Below, one piece after another: positions 1 through 7,818 of a DNA stretch of 64,000 nt. The stretch is from Naasia lichenicola. Lineage in GTDB: Bacteria; Actinomycetota; Actinomycetes; Actinomycetales; Microbacteriaceae. Position 1 is the stretch's first letter. Every line of letters begins with the position of its first letter. The stretch is taken from positions 124,001 to 188,000 of the forward strand of contig NZ_SSSM01000003.1 in assembly GCF_004801885.1 (NCBI RefSeq), given 5' to 3'. The position numbers were made by a program, and so were the translations under genes. The notes under the pieces are model-generated. The model had not been told where the DNA came from. It saw nothing but the letters and a program-made list of their open reading frames with translations, and searched no databases.

Positions 1-1544
1 GCCTTGGTGACCTCCGCCAGCTCCCGGTTGCTGTCGTCGAGCATCTCGCTCACCACCGCGAAGTCCACCCCGGCCCGGTCGGCCATGTCGCGCAGGTGCA
101 GCAGGGTGATGAGGGTCTTGGCGTCGGCGCGGTGCGGGTCGAGCGTCTCCTTGTAGGCGAGGACGATCACGTGGTCGTACGACGCGACGTCGAGCGACTC
201 GAGCACGGCGCGGCTGGTGGTGTCGCCACGCCGGAACTCGACCTCGAGGGCCGGGAAGGAGTCGAGCAGCGGTGTCTCCATGTCCGCCACGATCATCACG
301 GTGGAGCCGGCGGTCACGTACTCGTCCAGCTCGCTGAGGATGGTGTGCAGGCCGGCGTTGTAGCCGAGCACCAGGGTCCGTTCGGGTGCCTGCTCGATCG
401 GCTTGGCCACGCTGATCGCGGACAGGTCTGTCGTCGCAGCGCCGCCGAGCCGGATCTCGCTGTCGTCCTCGGCGATCAGGATGAGCTGGTCGCCGGCGGC
501 GTAGACGAGGTCGGCGGACGGGTTGAGCAGGACCGTGCCGCTGGACACGATGCCGATCACGGTGCAGTCCGCGTAGGCCAGCTGCGCGTCGAGGTAGGTG
601 CGGCCGACCAGGCTCGGCTCCGAGCTGAAGTAGATCTCGTCGCCGTCGAAGTCGAGCAGCTCGGTGTAGACCACGCTGAGGCCGCTCTGCCGACAGCTCT
701 GCACCGTGATGCGGCTGATCAGATCGCTGGCGACGACCCAGTGCACCTCGTCGCGGCCCACGAGCCGGGCGGCCTCGAGGTTGCCCCGGTCCTGGATCTC
801 CGCCACCACGTGGTACTTGCCGGTGCGGCGGTTCGGGTTGTTGGTGATGGCGAGAGCCGTCTTGATCACGGCGGAGTCGCTGTCGGTGCTGTCCTCCGGG
901 GCGAGGAGCACGATGCTGCGCGCGGTGTGCGGGCTGGCGATCTCGAGGTCGGCCAGGTTCATCGGCTCTCCGCTGCGGCAGACGATCTTCGTGCGGCCGG
1001 TCTTGCCGACCTGGGTGCGGATGTCGTCCTCCATCTCGACCTTGTCGCGATCGGCGAGGATGACGATGGTGGCGGATCGGCGGGACTCGTTGGCGATGCA
1101 GAGCTCGCGAATGATCGGGAACACCTTCGAGTTCCAGCCGAGGATCAGCGTGTGGTCCGACTCGAGCACCTTGGAGCGGCCCTTGCGCAGGGACTCCACG
1201 CGGGCGTCGAACGCGCCGGAGATGATGCCGATCAGGCTGGCTACGATGATGACGCCTCCGACGGTGACGACGAGCATCGCGACGCGGAAGCCCCAGCCCT
1301 CGTCGCCGCCCATGGTGCCGCTGTCGAGAGTGCGCATCAGGTTGCCCCAGAGCGTCTCCCAGAAGTCGGGGGCGTCCGGTCCCGTCGCGCCTGCGGGGAA
1401 GAGGCCGAAGACCTGCACCGCGAGCGCCACGATGGCGATGAAGAGGACGGTCACGATCGCCAGGAGCACCATCAGAGCCCCGGTGCCCCGGGCCATCACG
1501 CCATCGAACCAGTACCGGAAGCGCTCGCGCGCAGACGTCTTCAT
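1..1544 (-). CDS. CASTOR/POLLUX-type ion channel NAD-binding protein, 3' end outside window
   Basis: Partial gene; the C-terminus runs off the left edge, leaving about 514 codons. The ATG at 1544 follows GAGGACGTG, a good ribosome site. The N-terminus has a hydrophobic segment (about residues 22-45), a pore-like loop containing LMRTLDSGTMGGDEGWG and a second membrane segment. Then come two Rossmann-like regulatory halves, the first starting DHTLILGWNSKVFPI, the second ERTLVLGYNAGLHTI. This layout matches the bacterial relatives of plant CASTOR/POLLUX channels, which are membrane cation channels with RCK-like ligand-binding domains. The family call is from remembered motifs. The ion and ligand cannot be read from the sequence. 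It is separated by 124 bp from the LysR gene upstream and appears to be its own unit. Confidence 0.8.
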   Translation of the reverse strand, partial: MKTSARERFRYWFDGVMARGTGALMVLLAIVTVLFIAIVALAVQVFGLFPAGATGPDAPDFWETLWGNLMRTLDSGTMGGDEGWGFRVAMLVVTVGGVIIVASLIGIISGAFDARVESLRKGRSKVLESDHTLILGWNSKVFPIIRELCIANESRRSATIVILADRDKVEMEDDIRTQVGKTGRTKIVCRSGEPMNLADLEIASPHTARSIVLLAPEDSTDSDSAVIKTALAITNNPNRRTGKYHVVAEIQDRGNLEAARLVGRDEVHWVVASDLISRITVQSCRQSGLSVVYTELLDFDGDEIYFSSEPSLVGRTYLDAQLAYADCTVIGIVSSGTVLLNPSADLVYAAGDQLILIAEDDSEIRLGGAATTDLSAISVAKPIEQAPERTLVLGYNAGLHTILSELDEYVTAGSTVMIVADMETPLLDSFPALEVEFRRGDTTSRAVLESLDVASYDHVIVLAYKETLDPHRADAKTLITLLHLRDMADRAGVDFAVVSEMLDDSNRELAEVTK

Positions 1545-1668
1545 CACGTCCTCATGATGGTGGACACGGGGGCGCGAGCCCGGTCAATTCGATCCGCCGA
1601 TCAGCGTGTCCGCCTCGGCGTCGAGGCGCGGCCAGACAGGCGCCACTCAGCGGCTGAGTCTCGGGGGC

Positions 1669-2586
1669 TCAGTCGTACAGCGACTCGGGCGAGATGTGCT
1701 CGGCCTCGGCGAGGGCGATGCGCACGAACTCCCGCGACTTGGCGTTGAGCCGACGGGCCTTCGGCCAGGCGATCGCCACCCGCTGCACCGGCGGGGGCGG
1801 ATCCATCGGCAGCGTCACGATCGGCAGCCCGTCGTAGGTGTTGTTGTTCTTGGGACGCTGGATGAAGAGCGAGTAGCCGAGCCCGGAGGCCACAAGGGAT
1901 CGGGCCAGCTCGAAGTGGGTGATCTGGAAGCGCACGTTGGGCCGCAGGTCCAGGCGGGCGAAGTAGCCGAGCACCTCGTTGGTGCTCGGGGGCGTCATCA
2001 TCAGCACGAGCGGCTCGTCGACGAGCTCGCGGACGGAGACGGATGCGTTGCCCGCCAGCCGATGGTCGGCCGGGAGGATGAGGTGCATCCGGGTGTCGAA
2101 CAGCTGCTCGAAGGCGAGCGTGGGATCCAGGTGCGGGTTGTAGGAGATGATCAGGTCGAGATGTCCGGCCCGCAGCCGCTCGTCGAGCACGTCGGCGGTC
2201 TCGACCACGATGCTGGTGCGCACCTCGGGGTGCTCAGCGGCGTACCGCGCGAGCAGCCGGGGCAGCACCGTCGGCGCCAGCGAGGAGAAGCAGCCGATGA
2301 CGAGCTCGCCCGTCAGCCGGCGATCGCTGCCGATGTTCTCGAGGTCGTCGACCTCGCCGAGGATCGTCACCGCGGTGTCGAGAACGGCGCGCCCGGCCTC
2401 CGTCAGCTCGATGCCGTGCGACTTGTAGCGCACGCAGAGCTGGGAGCCGAGCGCCCGCTCGAGCTCGTCGAGGGCCGACGCCATCGTTGATCGCGACACG
2501 TGCCGATTCTCGGCGGCAGCCGACAGGCTGCCGGTGACGGCGATGGCGCGGAAGTACTCGAGCTGCCGCAGGGAGATGCGCGTCAC
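1669..2586 (-). CDS. LysR-family transcriptional regulator
   Basis: 305 aa from a GTG at 2586. The N-terminus ISLRQLEYFRAIAVTGSLSA is a typical LysR winged-helix start with a helix-turn-helix over roughly residues 15-40. The C-terminal two thirds form a periplasmic-binding-protein-like effector domain (TGELVIGCFSSLAPTVLPRL onward). It lies 41 bp downstream of the ABC ATPase gene in the same direction, so it is probably the last gene of the transporter operon and may control it. A longer reading frame upstream overlaps the ATPase gene and has no better start. The effector is unknown; a substrate of the importer or a product of the CocE-like hydrolase is a reasonable guess. Confidence 0.88.
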   Translation of the reverse strand: MTRISLRQLEYFRAIAVTGSLSAAAENRHVSRSTMASALDELERALGSQLCVRYKSHGIELTEAGRAVLDTAVTILGEVDDLENIGSDRRLTGELVIGCFSSLAPTVLPRLLARYAAEHPEVRTSIVVETADVLDERLRAGHLDLIISYNPHLDPTLAFEQLFDTRMHLILPADHRLAGNASVSVRELVDEPLVLMMTPPSTNEVLGYFARLDLRPNVRFQITHFELARSLVASGLGYSLFIQRPKNNNTYDGLPIVTLPMDPPPPVQRVAIAWPKARRLNAKSREFVRIALAEAEHISPESLYD

Positions 2587-2627
2587 CGCGACTCCCGTCC
2601 GCCATCGCTCGAGCTCATCCGGGCAGT

Positions 2628-3467
2628 CTACGAGTCGGCGTCGACCTCTCCCCCGCCCGCCAGCCGAGCCGCGCGACGCACCCGCTGCAGCACGGGATCG
2701 GGCACCGGCGCCGCCGCGACGAGCTGCCGCGTGTACGGATGGCGTGGTGCGTCGCAGACCTCCTCCGCGTCGCCCGACTCCACGATCTCCCCCGAGCGCA
2801 GCACGCCCACGCGCGCCGCGAACTCTCGGACGATCGCCAGATCGTGGGTGATGAAGAGGTAGGCGATGCCGAGGTCGTCCTGCAGCTCGCGGAGCAGCCG
2901 GAGGACGGCGGCCTGGGTCAGGACGTCCAGCGCGCTGGTGGGCTCGTCGCAGACCACGAGCCGCGGCTCGAGCGCGATGGCACGGGCGATGGCGATCCGC
3001 TGCCGCTGGCCGCCGCTGAACTCGCTCGGGTACCGGTCGAGGGCGTCCTGCGGCAGGCGCACGCGCTCGAGCAGCCAGCGGAGCCGATCCGCGATCTCCG
3101 CTCGAGACCGGCCCGCGACCTTCAACGGCTCGGCGAGTGTCTGGCCGACGGTGATCCATGGGTTCAGGGAGCCGTAGGGGTTCTGGAAGATGGCCTGCAC
3201 CGTGCGGGACATCTCCCGGCGCCCCCGGCGAGACAATCCGGCGACGTCGGTCCCGTCGATCAGCACCGAGCCGCTCTCGATCGGCACCAGGCCGAGGATG
3301 GCGTTGCCGATCGTCGACTTGCCGGACCCCGACTCGCCGACCAGGGCGAGGGTCTCCCCCGCCTGCACGGCGAGGTCGACGCCGTGGATCACCGAGCGCG
3401 GGCGCGAGCCGATGCCCCGGGTGCGGTAGGAGACGTGCAGGTCCACGACCCGCAGGACCTCGCTCAT
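2628..3467 (-). CDS. Peptide-type ABC transporter ATP-binding protein (DppF/OppF-like)
   Basis: 279 aa cytoplasmic ATPase. Visible motifs are Walker A GESGSGKST, the ABC signature SGGQRQR, Walker B LVVCDEPTSALD and the H-loop ITHD. It is the second ATPase of a peptide/nickel-class importer; the first ATPase is fused to a permease next door. Its ATG at 3467 overlaps the stop of the fusion gene by four bases (ATGA), so the two are translationally coupled. The C-terminus ends soon after the HPYTRQLVAAAPVPDP segment and lacks a long zinc-binding Oligo_HPY tail. Substrate class is inferred from family only: these importers carry peptides, opines, glycosides and other small molecules. Confidence 0.92.
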   Translation of the reverse strand: MSEVLRVVDLHVSYRTRGIGSRPRSVIHGVDLAVQAGETLALVGESGSGKSTIGNAILGLVPIESGSVLIDGTDVAGLSRRGRREMSRTVQAIFQNPYGSLNPWITVGQTLAEPLKVAGRSRAEIADRLRWLLERVRLPQDALDRYPSEFSGGQRQRIAIARAIALEPRLVVCDEPTSALDVLTQAAVLRLLRELQDDLGIAYLFITHDLAIVREFAARVGVLRSGEIVESGDAEEVCDAPRHPYTRQLVAAAPVPDPVLQRVRRAARLAGGGEVDADS

Positions 3468-5176
3468 CGTCCGTCCACCAGACGGGGCGTGCTGGCGATG
3501 AGCTCCCGCGTGTACGGCTCCCTCGGATCGGCGAACAGATCATCCACCAGGCCGCTCTCCACGATGACGCCCTTCTCCATGACGATCACCCGATCGCAGA
3601 TGTCCGCGACGACCGCAAGGTCGTGCGTGACGAACAGCACCGCGAGTCCGCGCTCGCGGCGCAGTTCGCGCAGCAGGTCGAGGATGCCCGCCTGCACCGT
3701 GACATCGAGTGCGGTGGTCGGCTCGTCGGCGATCAGCAGCTCGGGGTCTCCCGCCAGCGCGGTCGCGATGACCACCCGCTGCGCCATGCCGCCGGACAGC
3801 TCGTGCGGGAACCGGCGCATGACGGCCTCCGGATCGGGGAGATGCACGAGGGACAGCAGCTGCATGGCCCGGGCGCGGCGCTGGGAGGCCGGCACGTCCG
3901 AGGCGTACTTCAGCACCTCGAGCAGCTGAGAGCCCACGGTGAACAGGGGGTCGAGGGCCACCATCGGCTCCTGGGAGATGAGTCCGGTCCTGCGTCCGCG
4001 GATCCCGGCGAAGCCGCGGTCGTCGAGCTCGGTGACGTCGTCCTGTCCGATCAGGATCCTGCCCGCGGTGATCGCCGCGTTGCCGGGCAGCAGGCCCAGG
4101 GTGGCGAGAGTGGTCACCGTCTTGCCGCTGCCGGACTCCCCCACGAGGCCGAGGATCTCACCGGGCTGGACCTCGAAGCTGACGCCGCGCACGACCGCGA
4201 CGGGTGGGCTGTCGCCGAACGAGATCTCGAGGTCCTGCACGCGGAGCACGGCATCCGACGGCTCGGGGGGCGTTCCGCCATCGGCACGAGACGTTCGCGC
4301 GGCGATCGGTGCCCTGCCCCTGTCGCTGCGACGGCGGGCGGCATCGACGTCGCGCAGCCCGTCGCCGATCAAGGCGAGTGCCAGAGAGACGAGGGTGATG
4401 ATGCCGCCGGACACCACCAGCAGCCACGGCGCCTTCGCGAGGTTCGCAGCCGCCTCGCCGACCATGCTCCCCCAGGTGGGCAGGGGCGGGTGCACTCCGA
4501 GCCCGAGGAAGCCGAGGCCGGACTGGACGGCGAGCGCGGCACCGGCGAAGAGCGAGGCCTGGATGACGACCGGTCCCACGACAGCGGGCAGGATGTGGCG
4601 CGCCATGAGGCGGACCGATCCGAGGCCGGAGACGATCGCGGCAGAGACGAACAGCTCGCCGCGGACGCCGAGGACCGTGGCGCGGACGACGCGCACGAGG
4701 CTGCCCGACCCGAGGAAGCCGAGGGTGATCATGGCCGGCGTCAGGTCCTGATCGAAGATGGCGAGCACGGCGAAGATGAGCACCACGCCCGGCAGCGACA
4801 TCAGGATGTCCGCGATGCCGCTGATCAGCGCGTCGACCCAGCCGCCGAGGGTTCCGGCGACGATGCCGAGCAGCACGCCGACGACCACGAAGGTGAGCAC
4901 GGCCACGAGGACTCCGAGCAGCGTCGGCTGCCCGCCCCAGAGCAGCCGGGTGAGGATGTCCCGTCCGAGGCTGTCTGTGCCGAGGAGATGGTCGGCGCTC
5001 GGCCATTCGAGGAAGCGGGCGAGGTCCTGGTCGTTGTAGCCATACGGCGAGATCACGGGCGCGAGCGCCACCGCGATCGCCACGAGCACGACGAAGGCGA
5101 GGGCCACGATGGCCAGCGCGTTGGTGCCGAGGCGTCCGCCGCGGACGCGGGTGTCGACGATCTGGGTGACGGTCAT
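3464..5176 (-). CDS. Fused ABC permease (DppC-like) and ATPase (DppD-like)
   Basis: 570 aa single polypeptide. Residues 1-280 are a DppC-type permease with about five to six membrane segments and the HLLGTDSLGRD motif. After a charged linker (about 280-310), residues 310-570 are an ABC ATPase with Walker A GESGSGKT at about 346, signature SGGMAQR and Walker B LLIADEPTTALD. In most organisms these are separate proteins. The ATG at 5176 overlaps the DppB stop by four bases. A longer upstream extension of the same frame runs through dppB in the wrong frame and is rejected. No internal frameshift is seen; the linker reads continuously. The same fusion occurs in the second importer of this window. 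Confidence 0.9.
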   Translation of the reverse strand: MTVTQIVDTRVRGGRLGTNALAIVALAFVVLVAIAVALAPVISPYGYNDQDLARFLEWPSADHLLGTDSLGRDILTRLLWGGQPTLLGVLVAVLTFVVVGVLLGIVAGTLGGWVDALISGIADILMSLPGVVLIFAVLAIFDQDLTPAMITLGFLGSGSLVRVVRATVLGVRGELFVSAAIVSGLGSVRLMARHILPAVVGPVVIQASLFAGAALAVQSGLGFLGLGVHPPLPTWGSMVGEAAANLAKAPWLLVVSGGIITLVSLALALIGDGLRDVDAARRRSDRGRAPIAARTSRADGGTPPEPSDAVLRVQDLEISFGDSPPVAVVRGVSFEVQPGEILGLVGESGSGKTVTTLATLGLLPGNAAITAGRILIGQDDVTELDDRGFAGIRGRRTGLISQEPMVALDPLFTVGSQLLEVLKYASDVPASQRRARAMQLLSLVHLPDPEAVMRRFPHELSGGMAQRVVIATALAGDPELLIADEPTTALDVTVQAGILDLLRELRRERGLAVLFVTHDLAVVADICDRVIVMEKGVIVESGLVDDLFADPREPYTRELIASTPRLVDGR

Positions 5177-6114
5177 CGGGTTCGCACCTTCGGGTTGAGC
5201 AGGCCGTAGCTGACGTCGACCAGCAGGTTGACGACGATCGTCACGATGGTGAATGCCAGGGCGACCCCCTGGATGACGGGGATGTCCTGCCGAGAGGTGG
5301 CGGTGACGGCGAGCGAGCCGAGTCCGGGGAGGACGAACACGTTCTCGACGAGGATCGTGCCCGAGAGCGAGGCGACGAAGATGACGCCGACCACCGTGAC
5401 GAGAGACACGGCGGAGTTGCGGAGCGCGTGCCGCCAGATCAGCACCCGGCGCGGGACTCCGGCCGCGCGCAGCGTGCGGATGAAGTCCTGGGTCATGGCC
5501 GTCGAGATGCCGTCGCGGACGACCTTGGCGATCGTCGCGATGCCGCTCAGCGAGAGAGCGGCCACGGGGAGGATGAGGCTGCTCGCCCACAGTGACGGCG
5601 AGAACTCGAACGGCACATAGCCGGTCGCCGGGAGCAGCAGCAGGGTGACGGCGAAGAACGACGCCAGGATCAGTCCGACCCAGAAGTTGGGCAGGGCGCC
5701 CCCCACCAGGGAGAAGACGTCGACGAACCGGGCGACGGCGCGACCCCGGGTCGCGCTGAGCACGCCGAGCAGGATGCCGATCAGCAGGGCGACGACCGTG
5801 CCGCCGATGATCAGCGAGAGCGAGACGGGCAGGCGGTTCGCCAGGGTCTGGCCGACATCCTCTCCGGTGAAGATCGACCGGCCGAGATCGCCGTGCAGCA
5901 CACCGGCGAGGTAGTCCCGGTATTGGATGAGCACCGGCTGGTCGAGGTGCAGGGTCTGGCGGAGGGCGTCCAGCTGCTCCTGCGTCGCCGACCCGCCGAG
6001 CAGGGATCTCGCGGGGTCGCCCGGGATCAGGCTCTGCAGGAAGAAGGTGATCGCGGTCACCGCCACGAGCAGGGGGATGGAGAGCAGGACGCGTCTCGCG
6101 ATGAGGCGGAGCAT
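5173..6114 (-). CDS. Peptide-type ABC transporter permease (DppB-like)
   Basis: 313 aa inner-membrane permease. It starts with a hydrophobic helix (LSIPLLVAVTAITFFLQSLI), followed by the periplasmic PGDPARSLLGGSATQEQLDA segment typical of DppB/OppB proteins and five further membrane helices. The EAA-type loop near the C-terminus precedes FVLPGLGSLAVTA. It should pair with the permease half of the adjacent fusion protein to form the channel. The gene overlaps the fusion gene by four bases and is separated from the binding-protein gene by 78 bp that contain a perfect stem-loop. Confidence 0.93.
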   Translation of the reverse strand: MLRLIARRVLLSIPLLVAVTAITFFLQSLIPGDPARSLLGGSATQEQLDALRQTLHLDQPVLIQYRDYLAGVLHGDLGRSIFTGEDVGQTLANRLPVSLSLIIGGTVVALLIGILLGVLSATRGRAVARFVDVFSLVGGALPNFWVGLILASFFAVTLLLLPATGYVPFEFSPSLWASSLILPVAALSLSGIATIAKVVRDGISTAMTQDFIRTLRAAGVPRRVLIWRHALRNSAVSLVTVVGVIFVASLSGTILVENVFVLPGLGSLAVTATSRQDIPVIQGVALAFTIVTIVVNLLVDVSYGLLNPKVRTR

Positions 6115-6135
6115 GGGACCTTCCGGGAATGAGGG

Positions 6136-6175
6136 GCGGGGCCGGATGGTCGGTGTGCACCGATTCCGGCCCCGC
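6136..6175 (-). other. GC-rich stem-loop between binding-protein and permease genes
   Basis: Perfect 11-bp arms (6136-6146 and 6165-6175) enclose an inner CGGTGTGCACCG palindrome. It lies between the binding-protein stop and the permease start, with no T-run after it, so it looks like an mRNA-stabilising or attenuating hairpin rather than a full terminator. Confidence 0.6.
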
Positions 6176-6192
6176 TCCGCGAGGGACGAGCG

Positions 6193-7755
6193 CTACTGCT
6201 TGGGCCACGACTCGATCGGCGCGACCTCGCCGGTCGCCCCGAGGTAGAACGGCTTCACCTTCTTGCTGTTGAAGATGATGATCGAGTCGTTGGACGCGAT
6301 CGGCAGGGCGAGCGCCTGCTTGACGATGACGGCGTTCACGGCCTGAGCCGCCGCCTTGAGGTCGTCGGGGCCGGCCGAGGCGAACTTCTCGAACGCCGCG
6401 TTCACATCGTCGTTGACCACTCCGTACTGGTTCATGACCGCGTTCTGGGTGAAGCCGAACTGGGCGTTGGTGTACATCTGCGCGCCGTCGCCGGTGAGCA
6501 GGGTCGCGCCGAAGGTGTTCGACACCAGGTCGTTCACCCACGATCCGAAGTCCGGCTCGGCCTTGAGGGTCATGGTGACCCCGACCTCGGCCAGCTGGGC
6601 CGCGACGGCCTCCGCGATCTTCGTGTCGGTCGGGCTGAAGCCGAGGTAGGTGGCGGGGATGGTGAAGCCGTCGGCGTAGCCCGCCTCGGAGAGCAGCTGC
6701 TTGGCCTTCGCCGGGTCGTAGCTGTACACGTCGTCGAGGGAAGCGTCGTAGCCCGATGCGTCTCCCGCGTCGATGGCCGGCTGATCCGTCGCCTTGCCGT
6801 AGTCGCCGAGGGCGGCAGTGGCGATCGCCTCGCGGTCGACGGCGTAGTTGAGCGCCTGGCGCACCTTCTCCTCGGCGAGCGCGGGAACGACCTTGCCGTC
6901 GCGGTCCATCAGGTAGAAGTTGTAGACCGTTCCGGGCTGGTGGATCTCGGTCAGTCCGTCACCGGTGACCGTGCCGCCGATGGAGGGATCGCCGACGATC
7001 GCGTCGACCTGTCCGGTCTTCAGCGCCTGGACCTGCTGCTGGGCATTGGGGATGACCCGCACCTCGATCTCCGAGTAGGCGATCGAGTCCTGGTCCCAGT
7101 ACTGCTTGTTCGGCACGTACACGTAGTGGTCGCCGGACACCGTCTGCTTGGTGTCTAGGACGTACTGGCCTGCGCCGTAGGTCGCGCCGGCGCGAGCGGT
7201 CTCGTCGGCGATGCCTGCCGGGCTGATGGCCATCCCGCCCAGCAGACCGGTGGTGAGCAGGTCGGGGATGATCGGGTTCGGCACCGATGTGCTGATGTGC
7301 ACGGTCTTGTCGTCCGTCGCAGTGAAGGTCATCGGAGCGAAGTAGGCCTTGCTCGGACCGGTGGTCGTGGCGGCGAAGTAGGTCAGCGACGCCGCTGCGG
7401 CGGTCGCGTCGAGCGGCGTGCCGTCGGCGAACTTCAGTCCGTCGCGGAGGGTGAAGTCGAACTCGGTGTTGCCGTCGCCGTCGTACTGCCAGCTCTCGGC
7501 GAGGCCGGGCTGGATCGCACCGTCTGCGTCCCGCGTGAGGATGGCTGCGTAGGCGGGTGTCTCGAACCAGGTGCCGGGTACGCCTCCGGCCGCCTTGAGG
7601 GTGTCCAGGCTGACGGGCGGGGTGCCGACCGCGACCACGAGCCGGTCGTCGGCGGCGCCGCCGGTCGATGAGCCGGCGCCCGAGCAGCCGGCGAGGGCGA
7701 TCGCGGCGACGGCGGCTATCGCCGACGCGGCGAGGAGGGAGGAGCGATGCTTCAT
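6193..7755 (-). CDS. Peptide-type ABC transporter substrate-binding lipoprotein (SBP_bac_5)
   Basis: 520 aa. The N-terminus has a lysine/arginine start, a hydrophobic core and the lipobox LAGC, so it should be a lipid-anchored extracytoplasmic protein. The body fits family 5 binding proteins: an early conserved region around ILTRDADGAIQPGLAESW, the DGLKFADGTPLDATAAAASL stretch, and KVRQALNYAVDREAI. It supplies substrate to the permease complex encoded immediately downstream. It lies between the CocE-like hydrolase and the permease genes. The 63-bp upstream gap carries three phased copies of GAGTGCGT. The ligand cannot be deduced from the sequence. Confidence 0.94.
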   Translation of the reverse strand: MKHRSSLLAASAIAAVAAIALAGCSGAGSSTGGAADDRLVVAVGTPPVSLDTLKAAGGVPGTWFETPAYAAILTRDADGAIQPGLAESWQYDGDGNTEFDFTLRDGLKFADGTPLDATAAAASLTYFAATTTGPSKAYFAPMTFTATDDKTVHISTSVPNPIIPDLLTTGLLGGMAISPAGIADETARAGATYGAGQYVLDTKQTVSGDHYVYVPNKQYWDQDSIAYSEIEVRVIPNAQQQVQALKTGQVDAIVGDPSIGGTVTGDGLTEIHQPGTVYNFYLMDRDGKVVPALAEEKVRQALNYAVDREAIATAALGDYGKATDQPAIDAGDASGYDASLDDVYSYDPAKAKQLLSEAGYADGFTIPATYLGFSPTDTKIAEAVAAQLAEVGVTMTLKAEPDFGSWVNDLVSNTFGATLLTGDGAQMYTNAQFGFTQNAVMNQYGVVNDDVNAAFEKFASAGPDDLKAAAQAVNAVIVKQALALPIASNDSIIIFNSKKVKPFYLGATGEVAPIESWPKQ

Positions 7756-7782
7756 GGGACGAGCCTCATTCTGTGCGGTGGT

Positions 7783-7811
7783 GAGTGCGTGCGGAGTGCG
7801 TATGAGTGCGT
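7783..7811 (-). repeat. Three phased direct repeats GAGTGCGT
   Basis: GAGTGCGT occurs at 7783-7790, 7794-7801 and 7804-7811, about one DNA helical turn apart, in the 63-bp gap before the binding-protein gene. Phased direct repeats can be regulator sites; this role is inferred. Confidence 0.5.
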
Positions 7812-7818
7812 GTGGCGG

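Noticed and set aside
1645-1659. ACTCAGC-G-GCTGAGT palindrome upstream of the channel gene
   Set aside because: Arms of seven bases in GC-rich DNA, overlapping no clear promoter; too weak to annotate as an operator.
96-1748. Long plus-strand reading frame of 550 codons over the left edge
   Set aside because: It is the complement of the CASTOR/POLLUX-type gene, is rich in Arg, Gly, Ala, His and Asp as expected for antisense of a GC-rich gene, and has no recognisable domain or ribosome site.
3158-5209. 683-codon plus-strand frame, and similar frames at 18705-20630, 38800-41229 and 55924-57402
   Set aside because: All lie antisense to clear ABC, glycosidase or GH39-like genes and have the composition of shadow frames in high-GC DNA.
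3464-6541. Single 1025-codon minus-strand frame
   Set aside because: The part upstream of 5176 runs through dppB and the binding-protein gene in the wrong frame; only the segment from the ATG at 5176 encodes recognisable domains.
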